Positions 1-8,327 of a stretch of DNA of 31,456 bases are shown here, in pieces. Under the pieces are notes generated by a model that searched no databases, had not been told where the DNA came from, and was given only the letters and a program-made list of their open reading frames with translations. Position 1 is the stretch's first letter, and each line of letters opens with the position of its first letter. Origin of the DNA: Chloroflexota bacterium (GTDB taxonomy: Bacteria > Chloroflexota > Anaerolineae > Anaerolineales > UBA4823); contig JAEWYL010000045.1 of NCBI GenBank assembly GCA_023395675.1, forward strand, positions 1 through 31,456, written 5' to 3'. The translations under genes and the position numbers were made by a program.

Positions 1-192
1 GGGCTGATCGCCTCTCAATTTACGCCCCTGGTTTCCTATTTTTTGCCGGTGAAAATGCCGGATATTGCTCTGGGGGTAATCCAGGGACAGCCGGCGTCAT
101 TGATCGCAATTTCTCAACTGGTAGCGACCGGTTTGTGGAGCCTGCTCTTTTCTCTTGTGGCGCTGTGGCGCTTTGGGAGCGAGGAGTTCTAG
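1..192 (+). CDS. C-terminal end of a membrane protein, probably an ABC-2 type permease (partial)
   Basis: Frame 1 is open from the first base to the TAG at 190-192, giving the last 63 residues of a protein that begins outside the window. The tail has a hydrophobic segment rich in Leu, Ala and Ser ending in ALWRFGSEEF. That hydrophobic helix followed by a short charged WRF..EEF end is typical of ABC-2 family permeases, which form the membrane pore of export ABC transporters. This assignment is inference from a short tail; another polytopic membrane protein is possible. The next gene begins 6 bases later, so the two are probably co-transcribed. Confidence 0.5.
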   Translation, partial: GLIASQFTPLVSYFLPVKMPDIALGVIQGQPASLIAISQLVATGLWSLLFSLVALWRFGSEEF

Positions 193-198
193 TAGAAT

Positions 199-462
199 GT
201 GCCGGCCCTACCCATGGACAAACCTACCTTCTACGAAATTCGCATCAAGGGTCATCTGGCAAGCTCCTGGGCGGATTGGTTCAGCGGGCTGACGATAGAC
301 AATCTTGAAAACGGGGATGCAGTCCTTATGGGGTACCTGCCCGACCAGGCCGCGCTGCACGGAATTCTTAACCGGGTCAACAGCCTCAACCTGACCCTGA
401 TTTCGGTAAACGCGGTCCCCGAGGGTACTGGAGATCAAAGTACAGGGATTGAAGCTGCGTAA
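199..462 (+). CDS. Small conserved-looking protein of unknown function
   Basis: The frame encodes 87 residues from GTG 199, or 82 from ATG 214. GTG is preferred because GAGGAG at 181-186 lies 12 bases upstream, while nothing resembling a ribosome binding site precedes ATG 214. The product is soluble with no signal peptide or membrane segment. It alternates hydrophobic and polar residues as a small alpha/beta fold would (FYEIRIKGHL, DAVLMGYLPDQAALHGIL, LNLTLISVNAV). It starts 6 bases after the partial permease gene and ends 30 bases before the hydrolase, all on one strand, so an operon is likely. I do not recognise a named family. The layout suggests an ACT-like or other ligand-sensing fold, but this is a guess. 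Confidence 0.7.
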   Translation: MPALPMDKPTFYEIRIKGHLASSWADWFSGLTIDNLENGDAVLMGYLPDQAALHGILNRVNSLNLTLISVNAVPEGTGDQSTGIEAA

Positions 463-492
463 ATCCATGTCAGCAGGAGGGAATAGGGTCCG

Positions 493-1539
493 ATGAACAC
501 GCTCACTTCAGCACCATTAAAGGGCGCCGGGCTGAAAGAAGGTCGGGACCGCAGATGGGTCTGGGTAAAACGTATAGCCATGGCTCTGGTCATCGGAATC
601 GTTCTCCCCGCCGCAGTTGGCTCCGCCTACCAGGTAATCGCCACTTCCGTAGACAAGGCCAATTTTCAGGCGCCCGGGCAGATGGTGGAAGTGGGGGGCT
701 TTCAGATGCACCTTAACTGTTCGGGCGAAGGCAGTCCAACCGTTGTTCTTGAGCCGGGGGGGGGGAGCAGCTCGCTGGTCTGGTATCTGATCCAGCCGGA
801 GGTGGCTAAATCCACCCGAGTATGCGCCTATGACCGGGCCGGGATGGGTTGGAGCGATCCAGGACCTGGACCGCGTGACGGGCAGCACATTGCACTTGAG
901 CTGCACACTTTGCTGAACAGAGCAGATATCCCCGCGCCTTATGTCCTGGCGGGTTGGTCGTATGGGGGATTATTCGTCCGTTCCTATGTGGATTTGTACC
1001 CTGAAGACGTTGCAGGTATGGTGCTGCTGGATGCCTCTCACACCGATATCTGGAGCGGGACGGAGCAGGGGCAGTCTCGGTACCAAACCGATTCAACGCT
1101 GTACCGTGGAATGCTGCTTCTTGCCCGGTTCGGCTTAATGCGGCTGCTCCCGATACCTTTCACTGCCCCGCCCGAGAGCCTGCCTGCCGGGCAAATGCCT
1201 CAATGGAAAGCGATGCACAGCACCACAAAATACTTCGACACCACGGAGGCGGAATCGCGGTCGATATTGGATACGATGGCGCAGGTGCGCCGGGCAGCAC
1301 ATCTGGGCAGTTTGCCGCTGATCGTGGTCACCGCGGGAGAGAACCAGGGAGCGGACGGGCGGTGGGCCGCCTATCAGGATGAGCTTGCATCTTCGCTGTC
1401 TCACAACAGCACGCACATCCTCGTTGAAGGCGCCCAGCACCATGACCTCATTTTCGATCCGGAGTTCAGCCAGGCGAGCAGCAGCACAATTCTTCAATTA
1501 ATTGAGACAATCCGGGGCGATACTGCCGGAGCACCATAA
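493..1539 (+). CDS. Membrane-anchored alpha/beta hydrolase
   Basis: This 348-residue protein has a basic N-terminus and one hydrophobic segment at about residues 27-50 (signal anchor), so the catalytic domain should face outside. The hydrolase core starts near residue 62. LEPGGGSSS at 87-94 is the oxyanion-hole region and GWSYGG contains nucleophile Ser156. LLDASHTD near 178-185 is the strand after the nucleophile elbow, and AQHH at 314-317 supplies the catalytic His. This is the standard alpha/beta hydrolase layout (esterase, lipase or amidase). The substrate cannot be read from the sequence. AGGAGG at about 475-480 precedes ATG 493. The gene ends just before the CPBP protease gene. Confidence 0.88.
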   Translation: MNTLTSAPLKGAGLKEGRDRRWVWVKRIAMALVIGIVLPAAVGSAYQVIATSVDKANFQAPGQMVEVGGFQMHLNCSGEGSPTVVLEPGGGSSSLVWYLIQPEVAKSTRVCAYDRAGMGWSDPGPGPRDGQHIALELHTLLNRADIPAPYVLAGWSYGGLFVRSYVDLYPEDVAGMVLLDASHTDIWSGTEQGQSRYQTDSTLYRGMLLLARFGLMRLLPIPFTAPPESLPAGQMPQWKAMHSTTKYFDTTEAESRSILDTMAQVRRAAHLGSLPLIVVTAGENQGADGRWAAYQDELASSLSHNSTHILVEGAQHHDLIFDPEFSQASSSTILQLIETIRGDTAGAP

Positions 1540-1552
1540 GGAGCGATGTCCT

Positions 1553-2353
1553 ATGAGGTCGCACTCAAATTTGATCGAACAGCACTCCCTGCTGATTTTC
1601 CTGGCCCTGACGCCGCTGATCAGCCTGGCCATGCCTCTCTTTTTACCGCTCCCTGCGGCCGTGATCCCACTCCTGATGGTCTTCGTCCCAGCGTTCCTGG
1701 CTATTACCCTGGCTGCCCTATCCGGTGGGAGAAAAGAGGTGGGTGAGCTCTGGCGCAGGTTATTCCGGCGGCGGATTGGTTTCCGCTGGTACGCCACCGC
1801 CGTCCTCCTGGCCTTAGGATTGCGCTTGAGCATGAGCGTGTTGGCGCTCCTCCTGGGTTGGATTCCTGCTATCCAGATCAATGCATGGTCACTCCCGGAG
1901 TTCGTCCTTATTGGTACTTTCATCGTGATCGGGGCTGTTTCAGAGGAATTGGGCTGGCGGGGGTATGTCCTGCCAAAATTGCTGCCTTACAGGTCGGGGC
2001 TATTTTCCGCATTGGTGACCGGCGTCCTCTGGGGAGCGATCCATCTGGGCCTTACCCTCCCCGGGCAGATGAATGCAGGGACGCACTGGCTGCCGACCAT
2101 CGTTTACATCAGCGCATTATCTGTGATTCTCACCTGGTTCTTTATCCAGACGCGGGGCAGCCTCGTGGTTCCAATCCTATTTCATGCCGGCCAGAGTATT
2201 TTTGTTTTCCTCAATGGCGCAATCTCACCTGACCAACAGCTCGTGTTATTAGCTGCGGCAGCTGCCGTCGTGGCTCTCGTGCTGGTCCTTCTCTTCTGGG
2301 TGAAGCTGCAGCACGGTAGTATTCGAGGACCCGCAGTCCTAGATGCCGGGTAG
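1553..2353 (+). CDS. CPBP family intramembrane metalloprotease (CAAX protease/Abi)
   Basis: The start is ATG 1553 (266 residues), with AAGGAG at about 1538-1543 ten bases upstream. A TTG at 1502 in the same frame would overlap the hydrolase and lacks a ribosome binding site. The product is polytopic with about seven or eight hydrophobic segments. The CPBP motifs are in order: EELGWR at 131-136 (EExxxR), GVLWGAIH ending in His164, and HAGQS beginning at His211. These residues bind the catalytic metal and activate water in this family. Bacterial members process membrane substrates or bacteriocin-related peptides, but many have unknown substrates. The gene follows the hydrolase by 13 bases on the same strand, so they are probably co-transcribed. 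Confidence 0.88.
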   Translation: MRSHSNLIEQHSLLIFLALTPLISLAMPLFLPLPAAVIPLLMVFVPAFLAITLAALSGGRKEVGELWRRLFRRRIGFRWYATAVLLALGLRLSMSVLALLLGWIPAIQINAWSLPEFVLIGTFIVIGAVSEELGWRGYVLPKLLPYRSGLFSALVTGVLWGAIHLGLTLPGQMNAGTHWLPTIVYISALSVILTWFFIQTRGSLVVPILFHAGQSIFVFLNGAISPDQQLVLLAAAAAVVALVLVLLFWVKLQHGSIRGPAVLDAG

Positions 2354-2498
2354 AGGCTGAATGGAGACAAGCTCTGGAATTGCTACTCCTCTTAATGGAT
2401 CTGCTAAAACAGCTAGAATGATAGCGAAACCGGGGCTGTGACTCTATCCGCGATCTGTGCGAAGGCGGATCTGCTGCAAGCGCAGATATTTTTACCAA

Positions 2499-3182
2499 TC
2501 AGGACGATCCATGCTCAGGCTTCGCAGTTGTCTTGCGTTGAACAGCGTATAAGGCAGCCTGGGTCCGGTTGGACAGGTGCAGCTTGTCCAGGATATTGCG
2601 TACATGGGTGGTGACTGTCCGCACGGAGATGGTCAGCTCAGCGGCGATCTCCTGGTTGGAAAGGCCGCGGGCCAGGCAGTTCAGAACATCCAGCTCGCGG
2701 GGGGAGAGTGGCTCTTCCTCGATCTGGAGATATTGCGGGTGTTTAATCTCCCGGATGAGCTTGCGGGCGATGATCGGGTGCAGGGAGATATTCTCCCTGA
2801 AAACCGCACGGATGGAGTCCACAAGCTGCTCAGGGGAGGATTCTTTCAGGTGAAATCCAAGCGCCCCGGCTTTTATAGCCTCAAAAATGTAATCATCTTC
2901 CGGAAAACTGGTTAATACCAGAATACGGGCATCCGGGTTCGCCTGGGTAATTTCCTGAATGGCGGTGATGCCGTCCTTTACAGGCATCTGAATATCCATC
3001 ACCAGGACGTCTGGCTGGATTTCCAATGCCAGGCGGACCGCCTGCTCTCCATCTTCCGCCTCGGCAACAATCTCCAGGTCTGAGTAAGATTCCAGCATCA
3101 TCCTCAATCCCTGGCGAATGATGGGGTGATCATCTGTGATCATCACTCGTATCGGAGGCTGTGTTTTTTCAGGTTCGGTCAT
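2499..3182 (-). CDS. NarL/LuxR-family response regulator
   Basis: This 227-residue protein has two domains. The receiver occupies residues 11-130: acidic pair D17-D18, phosphoacceptor D63 in VMDIQMP, T91 in LTSF and K113 in HLKES. The C-terminal LuxR-type helix-turn-helix is at about 155-217 (LSPRELDVLNCLARGLSNQ onward). All receiver residues needed for phosphotransfer are present. It is a DNA-binding transcriptional regulator, normally paired with a HisKA_3 kinase. That kinase is the gene immediately upstream on the same strand. AGGAGG lies 7 bases before ATG 3182. The intended end of the kinase is TAA at 3245-3247, 62 bases before this start. Confidence 0.95.
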   Translation of the reverse strand: MTEPEKTQPPIRVMITDDHPIIRQGLRMMLESYSDLEIVAEAEDGEQAVRLALEIQPDVLVMDIQMPVKDGITAIQEITQANPDARILVLTSFPEDDYIFEAIKAGALGFHLKESSPEQLVDSIRAVFRENISLHPIIARKLIREIKHPQYLQIEEEPLSPRELDVLNCLARGLSNQEIAAELTISVRTVTTHVRNILDKLHLSNRTQAALYAVQRKTTAKPEHGSS

Positions 3183-3244
3183 TCCTGTTCCTCCTGTTCT
3201 GCAAACTGGTGGAGACGGAGATCAGATCCCTGAAAATGGATTCA

Positions 3245-4968
3245 TTAATCAGCGAGCTCCAATCGAACCACAGTCCCTTCTCGGGGTGTGCTGGAAATTT
3301 GCAGCCGGGCGGTGATTGCCTCTGCTCTCTCGCGCATGGATTGGAGCCTGATACCGGGAGTGATATGATCCAGATCAAATCCCACCCCGTTATCCCGGAT
3401 CATCAGGGTGAAAGTTCCTGCCATACCGAAGAGATCAACAAAAATGGAGCTCGCCTGGGAATGGCGCAGGGCGTTATTCAGCGCTCCTGGGCGATGTTAA
3501 ATACCTGCTGCTCTACGTTTACCGAGAGTACCGGCAGGTCTCCTTCAACCCGCAGCTCGGTTACTACATTTCCACGTTGTTCAACTGTCTCCAGGCGCTG
3601 CTGGAGCGCTCCTGCCAGCCCTGCCTCCTCCAGAATGGATGGGCGAAGTTGGTTAACCAACAGCCGAATCTCCTTGACGGCCTGAAGTCCGAGGTCTTCT
3701 ATTTGTTGTAAGTAGGTCGCCAGGTCTTCCAGGTTATCTTCCAGAACCCGTTTTTTCAACCCACTGCAGAGCAACCTGATGCTGTAGATGAGCTGGGCAA
3801 CTGAGTCGTGCAGATCGCGCGCCAGGCGCTGGCGTTCTTGGCTTACGGCTGCCTCAGCCGCCAGACCATTCAGCCGTTCAAGTTCGTGCTCTCCGCCGGA
3901 AAAAGGTCCTGTCAGGCCTTTTTGATGGGAGATGGAGAGTAGAAGGAGGCAGGCGCAAATGGCCGCATGGATCACAATCCGGTCCTGGTAGAGCCCAGTT
4001 TCATAACCGATTAAGCATAGAACGGCCAGGATCAGGCTGAACCAGCCCGCCCGTTGATAGATGCCCGGGCCGACCTCCCAACGCCGCTTCTGACCTGCTG
4101 CCACCGCAAAGCCCATTTCCAGGAAGGTCCCGAATACCCCGACTTCCAGGGACATTTTTTGGGTTGGCAGCCCCGGCCATAAGAACTGCTGTCCGATGCC
4201 GTCCATCCTGGCAAGGTTGAACAGGGTGATGAGCATGAACAGCAGGAGAAATATGCTGGACTTACCGCGCAGAGCGATGAACCGGTAAAGCTGAACAACT
4301 GCCAGAATAATAACCGCTCCATATGCCAGGCCGTAAAACAGATACAGGGAAAAGCTCTGGGCCTGGAAGGTTTCCCAGGAAAGCACCCGAGTGGAGAGGA
4401 GCATGACCGAATCCGTCTGCAGACGCAGGTAAAGGGTCCCTTCGCTTTCGCTGGAAGCCGGCAGGCGAAACAGGTAGCCGAGGTAAGGGAGCTCTCGTGA
4501 AGAGAAACTGCGGTGCGCTCCGGTTGAGACGTGTTCGTAACCGCCGCCGCTGTCCGAGGGCCGGTAGAAATCTACCCAACCCAGGCGCGGTTCCTCGATG
4601 ACCAGCAGCCAGTTTTCTTGCGGGGCCTGGTTTTGAATTTTTACGCGCAGCCAGACCGCCGACCTGGAAAATCCAAAATTGGTATCTTTTTGTGTAACTG
4701 GAGTGAATTGAGCTGTATAGGGTGGTGATGAAATCTGATTGAAGGTTAGATTTCCGGTTGGGTCTTCGAGCACTTCCAGGTGAGGGATGAGGGTGTATTC
4801 AGTCTGATCATCCACTAACACCAGTGGAGAGGGATGCCCGGTGGCAGTGACCGCAGTCGCTGGCGGGCCGGCGCCGGGCAGCAGAAGCAGACCGGTGAAC
4901 ACTACCAGTACGTATTTCCAGTAGAAACCAACTGGATCAGGTTTCGCGACAGGCCGTACCATGCCCAT
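3245..4968 (-). pseudogene. Sensor histidine kinase (7TMR-DISM type, HisKA_3) with a one-base frameshift in the ATPase domain
   Basis: The open frame from ATG 4968 runs 496 residues and stops at TGA 3478-3480, right after FNIAQE. Restoring one base near 3484 gives AQEALNNALRHSQASS and a continuous ATP-binding domain with the N-box, RDNGVGFD and a MRERA segment, ending at TAA 3245-3247 (about 574 residues). Domains are a signal sequence, an extracellular 7TMR-DISMED2-like sensor (about 50-185), seven hydrophobic segments (about 200-355), then the dimerisation helix with the phosphoacceptor His in RLARDLHDSVAQ. As read, the kinase lacks most of its catalytic domain and should not autophosphorylate. 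The partner regulator gene downstream is intact, so a sequencing or assembly error is as likely as true decay. Confidence 0.9.
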
Positions 4969-5399
4969 ACACCTCTACAATCCATCATCAAAATGGTTTT
5001 GGTGTTGTGTTTGGTAGCAAAACCACCAAACACAACACAACCATCCGCTGTGTCTGTTATGGCGTTTAATCTAAATTCCCCGCTTTGGAATGAGAAGGAA
5101 GGGAAGGGGAGATGGGATAAATCCTTTATACCATAAATAGTCAAGAAGAATATGAAAAATAACAGAAATTGAATACACTCTTTTTCTCAGCTGATTTTCC
5201 GCCCTCTCTTCTCGAAGCGGGTAATACTCCAGGCAGCTCCTACGTAGAATTGCTTAGGTGGTTTCCTTTCAGCGTAATCCTCGCATTCCGAGGATGGAAG
5301 CGAAAAATCCGCCATCTCATGGAAGAGCGAGAGAATGATTTGTTCTACAATGATGACAACTGCATGAGGCTGAGTATCATGCAAGAGAGGGGATTCTGA
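4969..5399. other. Divergent intergenic region between the kinase and channel genes
   Basis: This 431-base gap separates a minus-strand gene from a plus-strand gene, so it should hold two promoters. It contains a 14-bp perfect hairpin (5002-5038), an AT-rich stretch at 5110-5180 and a TCTTCTCG motif at 5207-5214 on the plus strand. On the minus strand TATAAA at 5125-5130 could be a -10 box for the kinase gene, with no good -35. A 76-codon frame from TTG 5169 runs directly into the channel gene but has no ribosome binding site or recognisable protein character, so I do not call it a gene. Confidence 0.6.
5002..5038. repeat. 14-bp perfect inverted repeat, 9-base loop
   Basis: GTGTTGTGTTTGGT at 5002-5015 is exactly complementary to ACCAAACACAACAC at 5025-5038. 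Less perfect pairing extends outward (GGTT against AACC). It lies 34 bases upstream of the kinase start in a divergent gap, so it cannot end either neighbouring gene. It would fall in the kinase mRNA leader. Confidence 0.85.
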
Positions 5400-6647
5400 A
5401 TGCCGGAAGATATCCGTGACCTATTAGAAAGGTTGATTCAATCGATCCGGACGGTCAGACCCGGATTGTCCATCCTGTACAGCCTTGCTCTGGCTGCCGT
5501 ATCCTATCTGCTGGTGCGTTATTTCCTCCTGGGCATCATTCTCCGCAGAGTGGATCCGAAGAAGAGCAGGTGGCTGAATAAGATCATCGAGGCGCGCATC
5601 CCACAGCTGCTCACACTGTTTGTGCCGCCAATTGTGCTGCGCGCGATCTTGCCGTATTTTTCACTGGTCACCGCTAACGTCTCGGTTGCGGTCCTCAGCC
5701 GCCTGCTGACCGTCTACATGGTTGTCGTCGTGGCACTGGTCTTAAATGGTGTCTTGCACGCGATCGACAAGTATTACGATGGCTTAGACTATTCCAGAAG
5801 CTTCCCAATTACCAGCATCCTGGAACTGGTGCGGGCTGTTTTATTCGTGCTTGCAGCAGTGGTGATCATCTCGATCCTGTTTCAAATTCCAGCGGTTTAT
5901 ATTCTTGCCGCGGTTGGCACAATACTCGCCGCCGGAACCGTCGTTTTTAACAATTTGATTCTGGCGTTTGTTTCCGGCCTGATCCTGACCAGTAAAAAGA
6001 TGATCATGCTGGGAGATTGGATCGAACTTCCCGAACTGGGTATTAATGGGGATGTGCGAGAGATTACTTTGACCACAGTGATCGTTCGTAACCGGGACCA
6101 CACGATTGGCACCGTACCTTCTGCCTACCTGCTGGCCCATTCTTTCAAGAACTGGCGTGGTGTGTTGGAAGCGGGCGCGCGGCAGATGTTCTGGGCGCTC
6201 TATATTGATTTGAACTCGGTCAAACCGGCCGGTGAAGTTCTTCTGGCGGAAATTGCCGGCCTGCCTCACGGCGCAGAGATCCTGCGCTGGAAGGGGGAGG
6301 TCGAGCCCATCAGGAATACCGCCCGCAGCTTACCGGGCAGTCCATTCTTGGGCACCAATCTGGGCCTGTTTCGTGAATACTGCATACTGTACCTGCAAAA
6401 CCACCCCGGGATGGTCGCCCACAGCCTGTTAAGCGTGTATTTTGAGGCGCCAACAAAATTCGGTATTCCGATGCAAGTGATTGTATCCACCCGTGAGACT
6501 GACTACACACGTTTTTTAGACGTCCAGTCTGACCTGTTGGAGGAACTCCTGCAGCTGGCTGGCGCATTCGGTGTAAAGGTTTTTCAAATTGAGGATCGTA
6601 CCGGAAGCCAATCAATCAGAAGTCTGGTGAAAGAATCTGAGTCTTAA
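5400..6647 (+). CDS. MscS-family mechanosensitive channel, YbdG-like
   Basis: This 415-residue protein has about five hydrophobic segments (about 25-47, 68-90, 100-120, 138-162, 165-197). The last is the Gly/Ala-rich pore helix that runs into the MscS beta domain. That domain reads GDWIELPELGINGDVREITL (207 onward), then a GTVPSAYLLAHSFKNWRG segment. The SFKNWRG segment followed by a conserved acidic-basic stretch is characteristic of the YbdG/YnaI branch, and E. coli YbdG has the same length. The channel opens on membrane tension and releases solutes after osmotic downshift. ATG 5400 overlaps a preceding TGA, with AGAGGGG 8-14 bases upstream. The GH1 gene starts 14 bases after the stop. Confidence 0.9.
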   Translation: MPEDIRDLLERLIQSIRTVRPGLSILYSLALAAVSYLLVRYFLLGIILRRVDPKKSRWLNKIIEARIPQLLTLFVPPIVLRAILPYFSLVTANVSVAVLSRLLTVYMVVVVALVLNGVLHAIDKYYDGLDYSRSFPITSILELVRAVLFVLAAVVIISILFQIPAVYILAAVGTILAAGTVVFNNLILAFVSGLILTSKKMIMLGDWIELPELGINGDVREITLTTVIVRNRDHTIGTVPSAYLLAHSFKNWRGVLEAGARQMFWALYIDLNSVKPAGEVLLAEIAGLPHGAEILRWKGEVEPIRNTARSLPGSPFLGTNLGLFREYCILYLQNHPGMVAHSLLSVYFEAPTKFGIPMQVIVSTRETDYTRFLDVQSDLLEELLQLAGAFGVKVFQIEDRTGSQSIRSLVKESES

Positions 6648-6660
6648 AAGGAGAAGTGAT

Positions 6661-8103
6661 ATGGCAGTACAGAGTTTACCAGGTCAACACACCTCGGCCG
6701 GGCCGCGGCCCCAGGTGATTGAGCGCCGGTTCCCTGATGGTTTTCATTGGGGCGTCGCTACTTCCGCATACCAGATCGAGGGCGCGTGGGACGAGGATGG
6801 CAAGGGCCCCTCGATCTGGGACACCTACGCACACACGCCGGGCAAGATCAAGAACAACGACACTGGCGATGTGGCCAACGACCACTACCACCGGTACAAG
6901 GAAGACGTCGCGTTGATGCAGTCGATCGGCACCACCGCCTACCGCTTCTCGATCGCCTGGCCGCGAATCCTGCCGGAAGGGGTTGGACAGCCGAACCCGA
7001 AGGGAATCGACTTTTATAGCCGCCTGGTTGACGAACTGCTGGCGGCTGGAATCGAGCCGTTTGCCACCCTCTACCACTGGGATCTGCCGCAGGCGCTCCA
7101 GGACAGGTACGGCGGTTGGCAGTCTGTCGACACAGCAAAGGCATTCGCAGACTACGCCGGCTGTGTTGTGGAGCATTTAGGCGATCGCGTGAAGCATTAC
7201 TTCACGATCAACGAGTTTGCGTCCTTCGTAGAGACCGGGTACCAGGGAGTCGACGTGCAGGTGGGCGGCGGAAAGACCGTGCATCTCGGCTCCGCCCCGG
7301 AGCTCAGGCTCTCCGATGCCGACCTGAAGCAGGTCCGGCACCATGCTGTGCTGGGGCACGGACTCGCGGTACAGGCGATCCGCGCAAGCGCATCGGCTGA
7401 CACCAGGGTGGGTTTCGCAGAGAACATCCGCGTCGCCGTCCCCGTGATGGATACGCCGGAGCATGTAAAGGCGGCAGAGGCCGTGACACGTGAGCGGAAC
7501 GCGGGCTTCATGACGGTCATGCTCGAAGGTCGCTATACGGATGATTACCTTGCTTCGGCCGGCGGCACTACCCCCAGATACATGCAGGATGAGCTAAAAA
7601 CGATCGCCTCGCCGCTGGACTTCGTCGGCATCAACGTCTACAAGCCGGGCTGGTACGTAGAGCCGTCTGATGAGCCGCCCGGCTACCGGGACATCCCGAT
7701 CAACGCCTCGCACCCCAAGATGCAGGCTTCGTGGCACGTCTTGGATCCGGAGGTTATGTACTGGGCCCCGCGCCACATGCAGTCGATCTGGGGCGCGAAG
7801 TCAATCTACATCACCGAGAATGGCTGCGGGACGTCGGACGTCGTCGCCGAGGACGGGAGGGTATACGATACCGACCGCGTAATGTTCCTGCGGGCCTGCC
7901 TCGGGCAGCTCCAGCGCGCGACTGCGGAGGGCGTCCCGGTCGACGGGTACTTCCTCTGGAGCGCCCAGGACAACTTCGAGTGGCTGGACGGCTACGGCAC
8001 CCGATTCGGGTTGATTTATATCGATTTCGAAACCCAGCAGCGCATCCCGAAGCTCAGCGCCGAGTGGTTCCGGGAGGCGGCCCGGCGAAACGCGGTTATA
8101 TGA
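6661..8103 (+). CDS. Family GH1 beta-glucosidase
   Basis: This 480-residue TIM-barrel glycosidase has the usual GH1 length. It opens with FPDGFHWGVATSAYQIEGAW, containing the conserved Gln-Ile-Glu of the sugar-binding site. The acid/base catalyst is E185 in FTINEF and the nucleophile is E386 in YITENG. NFEW at 438-441 forms the rest of the glucose subsite. The acid/base motif reads NEF where most GH1 enzymes have NEP; this variant exists in some bacterial GH1 enzymes and keeps the Glu. No signal peptide is present, so it acts in the cytoplasm on imported beta-glucosides. AAGGAG at 6648-6653 sits right after the channel stop codon, 7 bases before ATG. A GH3 glucosidase follows. Confidence 0.95.
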   Translation: MAVQSLPGQHTSAGPRPQVIERRFPDGFHWGVATSAYQIEGAWDEDGKGPSIWDTYAHTPGKIKNNDTGDVANDHYHRYKEDVALMQSIGTTAYRFSIAWPRILPEGVGQPNPKGIDFYSRLVDELLAAGIEPFATLYHWDLPQALQDRYGGWQSVDTAKAFADYAGCVVEHLGDRVKHYFTINEFASFVETGYQGVDVQVGGGKTVHLGSAPELRLSDADLKQVRHHAVLGHGLAVQAIRASASADTRVGFAENIRVAVPVMDTPEHVKAAEAVTRERNAGFMTVMLEGRYTDDYLASAGGTTPRYMQDELKTIASPLDFVGINVYKPGWYVEPSDEPPGYRDIPINASHPKMQASWHVLDPEVMYWAPRHMQSIWGAKSIYITENGCGTSDVVAEDGRVYDTDRVMFLRACLGQLQRATAEGVPVDGYFLWSAQDNFEWLDGYGTRFGLIYIDFETQQRIPKLSAEWFREAARRNAVI

Positions 8104-8262
8104 GGGGCAGGTCGATCGACTACCTGGATCGGAGGTGTAAACCGGCGTTGTCTGGCAAAAGGGGTATGACTGAGGTAACCAGACCGGTGCAGCTTCTGGA
8201 GCGAAGGTGAAGACCGCGCCTTCCTGTCCACCGCGACGGCCGGCGCGTAAAACTCATCTCTT

Positions 8263-8301
8263 GCGCATTTGCGGGACGGCGAAACCGTCCCGCACATGCG
8301 C
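8263..8301 (+). terminator. 17-bp hairpin between the GH1 and GH3 genes
   Basis: The arms 8263-8279 and 8285-8301 pair over 17 positions with one mismatch and a CGAAA loop. The sequence after it is only CCTTTGAATC, so it lacks a clear T-tract. It could reduce read-through from GH1 or stabilise the upstream mRNA end. It lies 14 bases before the GH3 ribosome binding site, so it could also affect GH3 expression. Confidence 0.6.
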
Positions 8302-8327
8302 CTTTGAATCTGGGAAAGGAGAGCCTG

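Noticed and set aside
1502..1552. Upstream TTG start for the CPBP protease
   Set aside because: It overlaps the hydrolase end and has no ribosome binding site; ATG 1553 has AAGGAG.
5169..5399. 76-codon frame before the channel gene
   Set aside because: TTG start, no ribosome binding site, no recognisable protein features, and it lies in a promoter region.
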